Source: Plectrocnemia conspersa
Lineage: Eukaryota > Arthropoda > Insecta > Trichoptera > Polycentropodidae
DNA: 64,000 nucleotides
NCBI GenBank assembly: GCA_009617715.1
Contig: VTFK01000110.1
Span: 1 to 64,000, forward strand
Direction of reading: 5' to 3'
Position numbers and translations under genes: made by a program. Shown here one piece after another: positions 51,880-64,000 of this stretch (position 1 is its first letter; every line of letters starts with the position of its first letter). The notes under the pieces are model-generated. The model ran no database searches. It saw only the letters and a list, made by a program, of their open reading frames with translations, and was not told where the DNA came from.

Positions 51880-52330
51880 TCAATAACACATCCCTTCGTA
51901 AACAACCCTAAGCGGGGTGTGTAGATCTGATAGGGAAGTATTTAAAATGATAGAGTCATCACGCTAGCAAATGACATTTTTAATATGATCCCATCAGACA
52001 GATAAGGAGCACGTGGGGGAGGCTGCGAACCGTCACACCGAGAGAGTGAGAGATAATCTGTAACGTCACAAATTTTAATACCATATAATTTCCTTATCTA
52101 TGATTTTCGTGCAAATATATTTTGTGTGTGTTATACGTATATGTATGTCGATAATGCGAATAATATATTCATGAATAAATACACTGGGCGTGAAAAAGAC
52201 ATTTTGCTAAGCTTCCTTTGTTGTACATGACCCGCCGTTCGTAAGACATACTACACACAGGGTATGTATGAAAATGGAAGGACTCGAACTGAGTCAATAC
52301 CGAACAATAGCCATTGAAAGCTTTTTGGTA
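51880..52330. promoter_or_regulatory. GC-richer patches
   Basis: Two patches: 51880-52080 (CCCTAAGCGGGGTGTGTAG, GGAGCACGTGGGGGAGGCTG) and 52190-52330 (CATGACCCGCCGTTCGTAAG). No coding or repeat evidence. Confidence 0.2.
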
Positions 52331-52689
52331 CTATTATAAATTATAATGCTTTCCTTTTGAATATAAAATAGGATTTTACTTAAATGCTTTTATACTATAT
52401 ATTGTATTATGTATTATAAATATACACAGAGACATATAAGTCACCCTAAGCTAACTGCTTACCTACTCTTAACTTCAACAGTATTTATTTAAACCAGATT
52501 GCTAAAGAAAATAAAACAGAATATAATGTTGCATTATCAACAGTAAAGCATACATTTTTAATTTTTGTTTATATTAAAGATAATCATATAAGCTAATCCT
52601 AATTAGTAATATTTTTTATACCTAGCTAATATAGCTCAAGTTTAGAGAATTTTTCATAGATAATATGTATAATATTTAAAATAATCATA

Positions 52690-52890
52690 CAATATACATC
52701 AGTGAGATTAAGAAAATCTGGGAAAACCTAATACGTGATGATTGATCGAAATTTTAATTTTATAATAATAACTAACTTTTGTCTCCTAGACACGAAATTA
52801 ATTTCGTGTTTTTCAATTAATTAAAAAACACTAAAATAAATATAGGATTCGAACCAGATCCTTCAGTGCGACTTAATGCACCTCCTCCAT
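52690..52890 (-). mobile_element. SINE-like family B, fragment
   Basis: On the minus strand GATCTGGTTCGAATCCTATA (B box GGTTCGAATCC, 52857-52847) precedes the family B body. A 20-bp palindrome ACACGAAATTAATTTCGTGT (52790-52809) interrupts it. This copy has the best-preserved B box in the family. Confidence 0.5.
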
Positions 52891-53129
52891 CGTGCTGTTC
52901 ATTATTAAGCAATTTAAATCAAAATTGAGCATCTCAACTCTTATGAAATAAGAAAAACAAGAAAGTATGTTTCAAGAAAGGTTGAATAAAGCAAATATAA
53001 AAAAATAATAAATTATGATTTTTTATTTCTCGATATATTTAAAAATTTCTCGAGATTATCTACAAAATAATACAGAGAACAAAATCTTTGCAGATATATA
53101 CAGCGATTGTTTAAGATTAACGCTTAAAT

Positions 53130-53600
53130 CTATCGCATGGAAAAATCCGTTTATCTCCCTACAAAAAAAGTCACTTTCACGTTCACCTGAATGCAATTTG
53201 AAAGAGTGTGACAGAGACACACATATATGTAGACATTTTGCCGTCAGTAAAAATTATTCATAGAGGGGGATTCTCCAATCTTCAATATACACTAATATAA
53301 AAATATCTTTAAAAGTACAAATTATTTCATTATACCTTTACTATGCGATAAATACAACATTTTAATATTTCTGCGCTCGTTTGTACGCATTATGTGTATA
53401 TTTTGTTCCATCAAATTGTGGATTATAAATCTGACGTTTCGGGTAGATACATATACGCGTATTATGTACGAATACCCTTTAAATATCTGCACACCCCTCT
53501 ACGCTTCGTAGATCTACCTGAGCTACGTAGACTCGCAGCCGTAACCATGGAAATTTGCATGGGACTTCGCTGAGAAATATATATTTATATAATCGACAAG
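53130..53600. promoter_or_regulatory. GC-richer intronic island
   Basis: Includes CACCCCTCTACGCTTCGTAG and TGAGCTACGTAGACTCGCAG (TACGTA core). A possible regulatory block in the 5' third of the large ey intron. Confidence 0.2.
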
Positions 53601-53864
53601 GCGCTTTAACAGGGGTTAGAATTTATTATTTATTTTTAAAATGTGCGTTAATAATAAATACATTTTAATTTAATTTATGAGGTAAATCAACCTTTTGAAA
53701 CAACAATGTAATTTTAACACTAAAATTGTGTGTTAAAATAATGTTCAAAATTAGATCAATTTTTTTTATCTTAATATATTATATTGCAACATAACATACA
53801 TCAGCCCAATACGTTAGAACGGGAAAAATACTATTATTTCTGCTTACAATATATTCATGTCCAA

Positions 53865-54055
53865 GCTCGATTTTATTTTTAATATTCAAAACGAAATTCA
53901 ACTGTGAGATTAGGAAAATCTAAGAAACTCTTATCTGTGATGATATAATAATTACTAATTCTAATCTCACAGATATAATATAAATTTTAAAACATTAAGG
54001 TCTAAATGGAATTTAAATTAAAGTCTTTCAGATATAAGTCATTGACTTCGTATTG
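53865..54055 (-). mobile_element. SINE-like family B, fragment
   Basis: The minus strand carries the AGACCTTAATGTTTTAAAAT, CTGTGAGATTAGAATTAG and CCTAATCTCACAGTTGAATT blocks of the family B body, with a degraded head near 54000-54050. Confidence 0.5.
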
Positions 54056-54319
54056 TTATATGAAACGCAAAATATTTAGACACGTCATGAGACTATTTAA
54101 AAATTATTCATAATAACAAAACATATTAATAAATGTCAGAAACGATTGCTCGCTCTAAGTTTGAAACATTTCTCTATTGCATTATACTTGCAAATTAGTG
54201 GAGCAATGTTTATAATTTTAATACTACTCAGCATAGAGAAATAATATTCAGAAATAAACCAGAATGATAGCGCAACTGTAAAAGTCATGCTTTTTTTTAA
54301 GAATTATTAAATTGTCAAA

Positions 54320-54370
54320 ATAAAAAACACTATAGGTTCAATTATCACATGAACCTATAGCGTTTTTTAA
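54320..54370. repeat. hairpin, 20-bp arms
   Basis: TAAAAAACACTATAGGTTCA (54321-54340) pairs with 54350-54369 with one mismatch, around a 9-base loop. It lies between a family B fragment and a family D copy. Confidence 0.85.
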
Positions 54371-54416
54371 TTTAGATTGCATCTGGAAGATCATAATTAG
54401 TGATTTTACAAAAAAA

Positions 54417-56120
54417 AACCCGAGGCCCATTCTCCTTGAGGGCCCAACACTAAAAAATTCATAGAAAGAATATATTTATAAAAAAAGTAAAAACCGACCG
54501 CAAATAATAAATCTGGACTACAGTATCTACTGATGTATTTCAGGTTTAAATTCCTTTAGCTATTTTTATACATAATATAAAATAAATGAAAGGAGCAGAA
54601 CATTGCCTTCAAAAGCACACACTTTTTAGGTAGTACTTTCACAATAAACATTATTATTCAAAGGGACAGATTGTATTTTTTTGACGCGGGTCCATTTGTA
54701 TTAAAATTTGTTTGCAATTTATTGTTGACTTAATTTCTTTTTAAATGCTTAAAAAATATTAGACATAAGAGGAAATATTCAATGAATGTAAATTAGTAGC
54801 AGAAAATTTAGGTATTTAATCTGAAAATTCAGATCAAATACCTAAGGAAGAAGCAAAGAAATGTTAAAAAATTAACATCAACAAAAATAATATAAATTGA
54901 ATGTTTTTATAGATTGTATGATCGATAATTTGACAACTGGATCTATTGCAGCAAAATAAGTAAAGAATACATTCAGTTTCATGCGGATCTTCCAAGAAGT
55001 AAATATATAAAAAAAAACAGTTTCGAGTCTATGGCAAAACTATTTTTTAAAATATGTCATTTCAGTAAAATCATATCGGAATATATTTTCACCAGTAGAT
55101 ACATATTTTTGCCAGTGAAAATATAAATTATCTGGCAGGTGCTAATAAAATAATTATATGATTTCAACTTTTTTATATGTAGTATGTGAATTTTTTGGTA
55201 AAGTTATATTTATCCTAATACAGTCCAAATACAGTTTCACCAATAGATATATATTTCTACTAGTGAAAATATAATTCAACTGTTAGGCGCTGCAAGCTGC
55301 TCTAAAATGTCTATGAAACTCAATTTGACAGTTGCGAAACGACCATTTGCTGTTCAAACCAAAACTTAACCTAATTAAAGTTCTAAAAATAATTATATTT
55401 TTAAAACTTTCATTAGGTTAAGTTTAAAATATAATATGACAAAAAAGAAGTACAGATAAAATACAAACTAAGCCAACTTATCTCTCAAGGGAAAATATGC
55501 GGAAGAATAAGTACAGACAGACATTGCATCTCACATATGTTCCACATTAAAAATATGATAGCTGTATTTACCGATATTACTATGAACTTCCAACATTAGA
55601 GGGCTGACCAAAGTATTTTCAAACCGAATTTTGGTCAAAACAATTATCACTTTCAGAAGGCAAAATTCGTCAAAAGCAATAAAACAATTATCGCAGTGGG
55701 AACGCTCGGCAACGAGCGTTCTCACTGCGACGGCGACGGCACGATTTTATTGCTTTTGGCGTGGATTTTTGCCTTCTGAGAAGTGATAATTGTTTTTTGC
55801 GCCCTCCTATTGGTCAAAATTTGGTTTAGATGTGTTTTATTCGATTATAATAAAGCGTTAAATAATCGAGCGTTTTCACCGCATTGTTACGATTTTTCCT
55901 TTTGACCTGGACTGGAAATTCAGCATATGGCAACACTGAGCAGCAAAGAAAAGATGGATAATACTCAGATAAATATTATGAGTAGATATTTTTAATGCCT
56001 AATTAAATTATTTTGCATAAAATATGTCGGAACAGTAGCTAATTTTTATATTTATTAGTACTCGTACCTATTATTATTTACTTAAGAAATTATATTACGA
56101 TGTTAAAAAATATATAAAAT
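54417..56120. repeat. dispersed family D, copy 2, interrupted by the foldback element
   Basis: It starts at CCCGAGGCCCATTCTC and ends near ATTATATTACGATGTTAAAA. The first half matches 17930-18360. The middle and 3' part match 61150-61945 (CTGAAAATTCAGATCAA, CCTAAGGAAGAAGCAAAGAA, CAGTGAAAATATAA, CAATTTGACAGTTGCGAAAC, CTCGTACCTATTATTATTTA). The match to 61150-61945 is broken between about 55540 and 55990, where the foldback element sits. The AACTTAACCTAATTAAAG...CTTTCATTAGGTTAAGTT inverted pair (55366-55431) is internal. Confidence 0.6.
55621..55827. mobile_element. foldback (long-TIR) element
   Basis: The left arm (55621-55708) and right arm (55713-55827) form an imperfect long inverted repeat closing on CGAACGAGCG-like central bases. 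The innermost 18 bp, TCGCAGTGGGAACGCTCG, pairs with one mismatch around a GCAA loop. Matching blocks include ATTATCACTTTC-AGAAGGCAAAA, CAAAAGCAATAAAA and TTTTGGTCAA. The right arm has a GACGGCGACGGC insertion. It lies within family D copy 54417-56120 and interrupts it. Confidence 0.75.
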
Positions 56121-56524
56121 GCCATTTTTGCCTTGAGGCTCGGAATCATTGCTTTCCCAGGACCCAGGTATTATTTGATAGTATACCTAACCTTATTAGT
56201 TATTAAATAACCATAAACATGTTACATTTAAGTAAACTAGCATGAACAGATTGTACAGAATGTTACATACATAACCATCTAGTCTTTTATATATATTATT
56301 TATTATATTAGGTACTTATTTATATTGTATAATAATCTAGAAATAAAGTTTAAAATTGACAACACTGAAACAATCGATTTGCTCTGTCTTACAACAACGT
56401 CTATAAATATCGGTTTAATCAATAATTTAATTGTCATTAAGATAAGAAGTGATAGACTTAATAAAATAATAAAAAATATCCAAAATGGATATTTTTTTAT
56501 TATTTTAAAACAATTTTAAAACGG

Positions 56525-56720
56525 TTGACAACCCCTTGCACCGGAACAGACATACCCATACATATCCGCGCTTTGCGTAAGCGGCCGCCGACAATTTCGC
56601 TTCCAGATAAACGTTAATATTTCCCGTAAATCTTACCGTTAATACCACAGCGATCCCCAACCATGACCGCAGCTCGCATTATGGTTTCCGATTTTCAATT
56701 ACGCACATTTTATTGCCGTC
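56525..56720. promoter_or_regulatory. GC-richer block immediately downstream of the second paired-domain exon
   Basis: It lies 85-280 bp inside the large intron, next to the donor. Contains GTAAGCGGCCGCCGACAATT and CATGACCGCAGCTCGCATTA. Could be a splicing or transcriptional element. Confidence 0.3.
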
Positions 56721-56777
56721 GATGTATGTATGCGTATGTATGAAAATGCATACTTCATACATGGGATTAATGCTCTA

Positions 56778-57104
<327 letters not shown>

Positions 57105-57369
57105 CTATGTAATAAAAAATATTAAATTTCAAGTAAAAAGATAAACAACACTATAAAAATAAAATTAAGAAACTCTTTTAATAAAAAAAATTGTTAATGG
57201 CGTTCACATTACGAAATCATACTATTACAACAATAAATTATATGTGTATTTCTATCAATGAAATTTATTAAAATATTTATAAAGCAAACAATACATTTGT
57301 TCACATTAACCATACGAATGATTATTTATAATAGTTTATTCATCGGTGTATTGAAAGAAGTTCAATTAG

Positions 57370-57960
57370 GCGTTTAATTCAGGGTTCTTTCGTATGAAGC
57401 GTTCCATTTATTTGTAGCACACGTTGACGGTTTTCTATTTCGTTCAAACAGATTAGAGTGTGTAATTCAACCGGACAATGTCGTATTAAAATATTTGTGT
57501 AACAATATACGTTTGTAGCGGCGCTCGTCTCGTGTCTAGCCGAGAATTTAACGCTAGATATCTTCCAGAGACCGCAACTATTCCGAGCCGGTTTTATGTT
57601 ACATCGCTCAGGTGTGATGCTGGACCGAAAATATATGGGCCTATTGACGGCGATCTTTATGAAATTTAGAAAACGTTTCAAAACTAGAAAAAAAATTACA
57701 CCTGACCATCCAATGTAAAATTCACAAGTATTATTAAATATATAAGTTATTAAAAAAATAAAGATAAAAAGTGTACTTAACAATGATGACATATTGCGAA
57801 TGCGTTGTAGTTTGATATTTTCCGGCACAGGGTGTTCCGAAGAAACCACATCAGTCGCTCGCGCCATTGACAGCATGTCATTTCTAACGTTACATGCAAA
57901 AACTTCTTACGTGCAATGTGTCAGCTATAATACCACAGGCATTCTTCACAGGTGTTGCCA
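57370..57960. promoter_or_regulatory. GC-richer island upstream of the second paired-domain exon
   Basis: The island spans about 590 bp and starts about 390 bp from the exon acceptor. A 165-codon minus-strand frame (57876-57379) is the longest open frame in the window, but part of it (FIFIFLITYIFNN, VIFFLVLKRFLNF) is AT-rich and no domain is recognised. GATATCTTCCAGAGACCGCA and GGTGTGATGCTGGACCG lie in its densest part. More likely an enhancer than an exon. Confidence 0.35.
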
Positions 57961-58539
57961 AACTTTTATGTCATTGTAAAATTAAAGAAAATAGTCTTAT
58001 AAAAAAAATAAGTTAATCAAAAAGTAGTATAATATATCACTTTAAAAACTTTATTCAAGTTTGAGAATATACATAATTATATTCTCAATCTTCTCTTCCT
58101 TTTCACTAAGGGGTGAAATGTTTCTTAGCGTATCGTTCACCCCACTTAATAATCAAAAGTTTTAATGGTTGGCGTAATGGTGTTATTATATTTTTTTGAA
58201 TTAAAAAATGGAGTGAGTTGTAATTTATAGTATAAAATAAAATTTTACATCGTTAATTTAAATTAATTCTTGAAATAATTATTATCCTAATATTATACAC
58301 TTATATGTATTGTATTAATTTAAAAATATCAATGAATAAATACTATACTAATATATATTTATTTAAATATATGGTTAAAAAGCTCGTTAAGCAGCTTAAT
58401 AAAAATATATCATTCATAGTCATATTTTAGCGTTGTATAATTAGTTTTAGTCATGATTTTAAACTACGTATTTAATACCTAATTCTATAATAAAATAACA
58501 CTATTTAAACTAGGTTTGTATTAGATATTTATATCATTT

Positions 58540-60250
58540 ATAAAATACAATAATATTGAAAGAAATTTATAAATTAAATTATTTTTCTGTGAAGACAAAA
58601 TTAGTTTATAAATAAAAAGTTATTCGAACCCAATTTTTTTACAATAATCCTTTTTTCAAATATATTCTTTTAACATCAACGTATTTTTTGAAAGGAGTTT
58701 TTTTTTCTAAAATAATATATCTAATTACTTTAAATTAAATATTGCGATACAAGAGCAAATATATGTTATGCTGGCCTTTAACGTGCTAATAAATATTAAT
58801 TAGTTTGGGTTATATGTGTATGTATAAAATTAATAAATAACAAATCATTCACGAAAAATTACACAGTATTTTTCCAACAGGTAATTTCATTTATATGTAA
58901 ATTGCTGATTTGAATTAATAAAAAAATATATTAAGCTGTTTGTACATTATATTTGAAGAAATATTTTGCCAACACATTGTAATATAAAAACAATTTTACA
59001 TTTAAAAAAGTGGTAAAAATCTCGGTAAATGCATGATTTTTAAAAATACAACAATATTCCGAGCTTTAGACTAAATTTAGGATTAGATAAAAAGTTATTT
59101 ATTTAAAATATATTTACCGTGGTAATATTTATTATATCTGTTTTTTTGGTTATATTTATTGTTCGAAAGAAATTTGTTTTTTAACTACTTTTTGCTTAAC
59201 TGCATTTTTTTAAGTTTAAATATAATCAATAGAAAAACAATTTTCCCAAGATTATTTAATAAAGATCGAAACATATTTTTTAAGCTAGTCTTTAAAATGC
59301 TAACAAAAAATAAATAGGATGTGTTATAATATAAATTAAATAGTATATCGTTTTTTAATTAAATATACAGTTTTATAATTTTCCTTTTTTTGTTTTGGTT
59401 TTTATATGTATATGTAAATAACTCACTGATTATAATCTGTCATAAGTTTTTTTTATTATCTGTATTAAATTTCAAGATATTTTTGAAAAAAATACTGAAA
59501 AAAAATTGAATTATTTAATTTTTATAAAACTATCGACAATTTTAAATTTAAAATGTTGTTACAAAATTTCGTTAAGCGTCAAAATTCATAAAATACAACA
59601 ATATTTTGAGTGTAATTTTTTTATATCAATAGTTTTTAATTAAACAATATTAACCGTGGTGATATTTTCATGTACACGATACTAGTATATAAATAAAAAC
59701 TAAGTAACGCAATTTTTGAAATACAAATTGAATTCTAAACTATTAATACTTTAGATTTATATTTACTTATTGCTACGAAAAAATCGATTTTAACTGCTTT
59801 ATTATAACGCATTTATATTTTCACTAAATCAAAAATTATTTAATTATTAAAGTTTAAAACCTAATAATTTTAATGTTGTTCTTACAAATTTAACAAAATA
59901 TTAAAAAATGTGTACTTAGCAATTGAATACTTGAGATACGGATTTTTTCTAATAGTTATTTTATAATAAATTATATAATTAAGTATAGTACATATGTATT
60001 TAATTTTTTCAATTTATCAACTCAATTTACTCACTGATCTGTCATAGACTTATTTTTTATACGACTTTTATATATTTTTTAAATATCCTTGTATAGCATT
60101 TGTTTAATAAAAAAAATAATTTTTTTGCTAAAAACTATATTAGCTTAATAATTACAATAATTTCTTTAAATAAAATAAACAGTATTAAAATCAAATGATA
60201 TATCAACTTTTGTTTAAATCAAACTATTTTAACTTTGTAAGAAAATTATT
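58540..60250 (+). repeat. divergent satellite-like array, period about 500-550 bp
   Basis: AAAATACAACAATATT and the following TTACCGTGGTAATATT / TTAACCGTGGTGATATT blocks recur near 58545, 59045 and 59590. A stretch near 59325 matches the 38.3-39.2 kb array. The region is about 80% AT with no coding signal. Confidence 0.4.
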
Positions 60251-60523
60251 TTTATACAGTAGTATGATTTATCAGGTTTTTAACCCAAAGGCAACGTAAT
60301 CGGATTTCCATCATAAAAAACACGCTATTGGAATAATCTTATGAAAAAAAAATAGTTTGGATTAATCACGAATAAATGTTTTCGATTCCCATATAGTAAC
60401 TTAAAAATAATCGTAGTTATTTTTCAAGTTGTAACTATAGTAAATTTATTTTTAAAAGTAATTAGCCAATATCATTATTCAACTAAAGATATTTTTGTGC
60501 TCTTGAGAGCCAAATAACAAGCA

Positions 60524-60575
60524 AACAACCAATAACATGGCATAAATTTAAATTTATGCCATGTTATTGGTTGTT
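60524..60575. repeat. 52-bp perfect palindrome without spacer
   Basis: Arms 60524-60549 and 60550-60575 are exact reverse complements, meeting at AAATTT|AAATTT (each arm has ATAACATGG or CCATGTTAT in its middle). Short matches continue beyond one mismatch (GC/GC at 60521-60522 and 60577-60578). Spacerless palindromes of this length are unstable, so it should be young or a transposon-end junction. Confidence 0.95.
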
Positions 60576-61149
60576 CGCCAAGAGGGATATAGTGGTGCGT
60601 GTAATGACACAGGGTAATATCAATTTTTTGTGTCCTACCACCGTTATCTGACAATATATTAATGCGTCACGATCGCCAAAAGCATAAAAAATAACAATTT
60701 AAAAATATAATAATATACTTAATTGAAAACATGAAAAAATAAAAAAGGGACAGACACAAATTATCTCAACAGAAGTACATTGTCCCATAATAACTGAATC
60801 AATTCTCCGTATATGCACGAGAAAATATCAAAATCTTGATGCACAAGTAGGTATTAAGCAGTCTGACGAGCATTGTCAGAAAAGAGTTGGCAAGTGCTCC
60901 AATTCTAGCATTTACAAGGAAGAACAGCGGACGTAACTGGATAACAGAAACGAATAATACCCGTATTCCTTTTTTTTTAAAGGAATTTACGCTGTAGTAT
61001 TTTTTCGGGCCGCAATTTATTTTACTATAAATTCATATACTGGACCAAGCTTCTAGTACGCTGTGGACTAGGGCATCATAAAGAGTGCGCAATACTAAAG
61101 TATTCTCAAAATAGCACGCGTTTTTCAAGATAAAAACAAGCATCTTTAT

Positions 61150-61945
61150 CGATTTTCTGAAAATTCAGATCAATTACCTAAGGAAGAAGCAAAGAAATAA
61201 CGAAAAATCAATAACGGCATCAGCTGGATTATGTAAATTTTATGTTTTTATATATTGTACTAGTAATAATTTGATAATTTCATGATAAAATAATACATTC
61301 AGTTTCATGTGGTTATTCATTTAAAAACAGTCTCAAATCTATCCCAAAATTTTTTTAAACATTTTATTTCAATAAAATCATATCAGAATACATTTACATC
61401 AGTAGATATAAATTTTACCAGTGAAAATATAATTTATATGGCAGGTGCTAGTGAAATTATATAATTTCAACTTTACTATATGTAGTAATATATATTATAT
61501 ATTTACATCCGATGTATAAATGTTACAGTGAATGTGTATTTTTTGGTAAAGTTATATTTTCACATGTAGATATATATTTCTACTAGCAAAAATATAATTT
61601 AACTAATATGCGCTAATATGCTGCTTTAAAATGTCTATGAAGCTCAATTTGACAGTTGCGAAACGTTCATTTGTTGTACAAACCCAAACCTAATTTAATG
61701 AAAGTTCTAATACTAATTATAGTTTTAGAACTTTCATCTCTCAGGAAAAAATAAGCGGAAGAGAAGTACAGACAGACATCGGATCTCACATATTGCTCCA
61801 TAATTTGTCTGCATAAAATATGATTTTAGAAAATATGTCGCAACGGTGGTTAATTTTTATATTAATTTGTAGCATATAAAGGTTAACTCGTACCTATTAT
61901 TATTTATGCAAGAAATTATATTACAATGTTAAAATATATATATAA
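61150..61945. repeat. dispersed family D, copy 3 (3' part)
   Basis: It is collinear with the 3' half of 54417-56120 without the foldback insertion. Shared blocks include CTGAAAATTCAGATCAA, CCTAAGGAAGAAGCAAAGAA, TTCAGTTTCATG, ACCAGTGAAAATATAA, TCAATTTGACAGTTGCGAAA and GTACAGACAGACAT. A frame through CTGAAAATTCAG...AAGCAAAG could be transposase debris (ENSDQ-PKEEAKK), but this is weak. Confidence 0.6.
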
Positions 61946-62395
61946 TTAATATTAATAATATAAAGAAAATTACTACTTGCGATGCTGTAATACACATTTG
62001 TGTATTATCACCGAAAATCAACCCCCAAGAGCTTTTGGTGATTTTATAAAATAAAAATTCTACAATACAATAAAAAACAGATAATTGAAAAACTGCCGAA
62101 TATATATAGTATTCGAATATTCAATATTCAATATTTGCTGATAATAAACGTCAACATTAAAAGTAATTTAAAGGGTATGTTTATACTAGCAAAGATTCAA
62201 TCTAAACTTTGTAATAATGAATTTTTCAAACTAAAATTAATTCTATTGTTATTTTTGTTTGTATAATAAAATATACATTCATTACACAATATTATTTTGT
62301 GTTTCTTTAAAACTTTATGAATATTCAGAAACTAAACACAACTCTGGTATCGAAAGACTTTTAAAAAATAATTAAAAATATTGAACAATGGCTTA

Positions 62396-62587
<192 letters not shown>

Positions 62588-63127
62588 TCACTTGCTGCTC
62601 GACCACCTACGCACTTATTCCACTGACCCTGACCCGTGAGCGAAATGCGCACCGAAAGTGTCACTGAGACCTGTCTATTGACAGTGCATGTCGAGAAAAC
62701 GATCTTAACAATTTAGATAATATAAAACAAATTTATATGCCATCTTAATAGTGGCGTACCAACAAATGAACTATATTCTATACGTAAATATTTAAAAAAT
62801 ATAATTTTGTAAAACAAAAGCTGCGTTTTAAATGAATCAAACGTCTATTATAACAAGTATAACAAATCATAAAAAATATATTTAAGTTATATTTCGTAAA
62901 TATTTTTATTGCACAAAATAATAGAATAAACTTAAAATTGGACTAAATAACAATAAAGAATCATACAATTCAAGATGCATCTTCTAATAAGAATATATTT
63001 TTTTTAATTTTTATTACATATCTGACTCATAACTTGACAGGTTTCCTTGATGCGTCATATTGTTCAATATACAAACAATATTAGACATTAAAAATACACA
63101 TAAAATAGATGAGCACTATAACACATA

Positions 63128-63490
63128 TTTTTTGCAGCTCCTCTTGAATTTGCCAAGCTCGTTCAGAAGCTGGAAGGATCGTGCAAGAGGAGCGTTTTCA
63201 AGCGTTGACGTCCTGGCCGCTACGAGCAAGAATAAGGAACGCGATCGCAACTTTCTAGAGTACTGAGCGTTAGCAGAAGATTGACACCACCCCTTAGTAT
63301 CTTTAAAAAATGTTACATCGAGTAGACACTACGCTAATAATGCAATGAAATGTATCCTAACGCTTCTAGTACAAATACGCAAACGACCTGTAGAGATATT
63401 TCAGACTTTTTCTTTTAATTCTCTCCACTCTTTGCTTCATTCGGATTTTAGACAATGAAGCCATATTCGAGTACGCTACAAACTATTCAA
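63128..63490 (-). pseudogene. LINE 3'-end reverse transcriptase remnant
   Basis: On minus, VLEYGFIV-NP (with a stop where W is expected, 63474-63445), RVERIKRKSLKYLYRSFAYL in another frame, and NAPLARSFQLLNELGKF near 63140-63190 match the C-terminal part of CR1/Jockey-like ORF2 proteins (VLEYGSxVWNP, IERxQKRFLRYL, and a final N-x-PLxRxxxLxNEL). At least one frameshift and several stops are present. On plus, a TTTTTTGCAG followed by an open frame looks like an exon, but the LINE explanation is better. Confidence 0.7.
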
Positions 63491-63561
63491 TTCAAAGCAT
63501 GAAGATACAACAATATTGAAGAAAATTAAAGAACAAAATGTTGATAAGAAAAGTTATTAAA

Positions 63562-63780
63562 CAAGCGTGATAGACAAGTGGACTATTACTTGAAAAACGT
63601 GGGCTCAAATCCAATATGAAATTTAGTGTTTTTTTAATTTATATCCTGTCTGGAATAACGGAATTAGTAATATATATGATACTAACCGATTATCATAGAT
63701 TTTCCTCTTCTCACGGATTAATGTCGTAATAAATAATAAAAATAAATTTGAGTTGGTCTAAAATGAATTGTAAGCTGTAA
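63562..63780 (+). mobile_element. SINE-like family B copy with a good Pol III head
   Basis: GTGATAGACAAGTGG (A-box-like) is followed by GTGGGCTCAAATCC (B-box-like) and then AATTTAGTGTTTTTTTAATT, CTGTCTGGAATAACGGAATTAG and the shared body. This copy makes the tRNA-derived origin of family B clearest. Confidence 0.6.
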
Positions 63781-64000
63781 AAATTGTTAATATTTAATAA
63801 AATGCATGTCACTGATTTTTTTAGTTGTTGATTGTGTCAACTTGGTTGCAACGCATTGAGCCAATGATTTTAATGTAACAACAGAATATTTGCAATAAAT
63901 AAATAATACGATTACTGATAAGATTAGGCTATCAGAAATTCCAAAAAAAGGGCAGATCTATATGATATTGGAATTAAGAAAATTGTTTTAGCATTAGCTA

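Noticed and set aside
60870..60990. Gypsy-like frame (RKELASAPILAFTRKN)
   Set aside because: Only a short resemblance to the T-x-APVLAFPD segment before RNase H; no flanking RT or RNase H motifs.
63060..63266. Plus-strand exon-like frame after TTTTTTGCAG (LPSSFRSWKDRARGAF...)
   Set aside because: The minus strand of the same DNA fits a LINE C-terminus (VLEYG, RVERIKRK, PLARSFQLLNEL), which explains the coding-like composition.

Overview
The window is AT-rich eukaryotic DNA, most likely from an insect nuclear genome. It is dominated by introns and carries one recognisable host gene, the insect Pax6 gene eyeless (ey), on the minus strand. Four consecutive coding exons can be joined in frame through canonical GT/AG splice sites: 62562-62397 and 56985-56805 (most of the paired domain), 16860-16738 (end of the paired domain and start of the linker) and 16540-16426 (linker). 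They give about 195 residues. [20 protein letters not shown] and [14 protein letters not shown] point to ey and not to its paralogue toy. The 5' exon(s) with the start codon lie beyond 64000. The homeodomain and C-terminal exons lie beyond position 1. I looked for a homeobox in 1-16425 and found none.

Layout in gene order: 62563-64000 is the end of an upstream intron, with a LINE remnant and a SINE. 56986-62396 is a 5.4 kb intron with divergent repeats and a 52-bp perfect palindrome. 16861-56804 is a 39.9 kb intron inside the paired domain, holding transposon debris and several GC-richer islands that could be enhancers. 16541-16737 is a 197-bp intron. 1-16425 is the beginning of another long intron, with a candidate Pax6-type site at 10626-10645.

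The rest is repeats. There are fragments of several non-LTR retrotransposon reverse transcriptases on both strands, a pogo/Tigger-type transposase remnant, and three copies of a non-autonomous TIR element with TA target duplications. A hAT-type MITE with 8-bp duplications has inserted at the edge of one of these. Two piggyBac-type MITEs sit between TTAA sites. Two tRNA-derived SINE families, a foldback element, several unnamed dispersed families, two divergent satellite-like arrays and one (AT)n microsatellite are also present. No functional tRNA, rRNA, CRISPR or prokaryotic feature is seen. Nothing here is clearly a new biological system. The best leads are the GC-richer islands, the Pax-type site, paired palindromic E-boxes and long perfect hairpins inside the ey introns.
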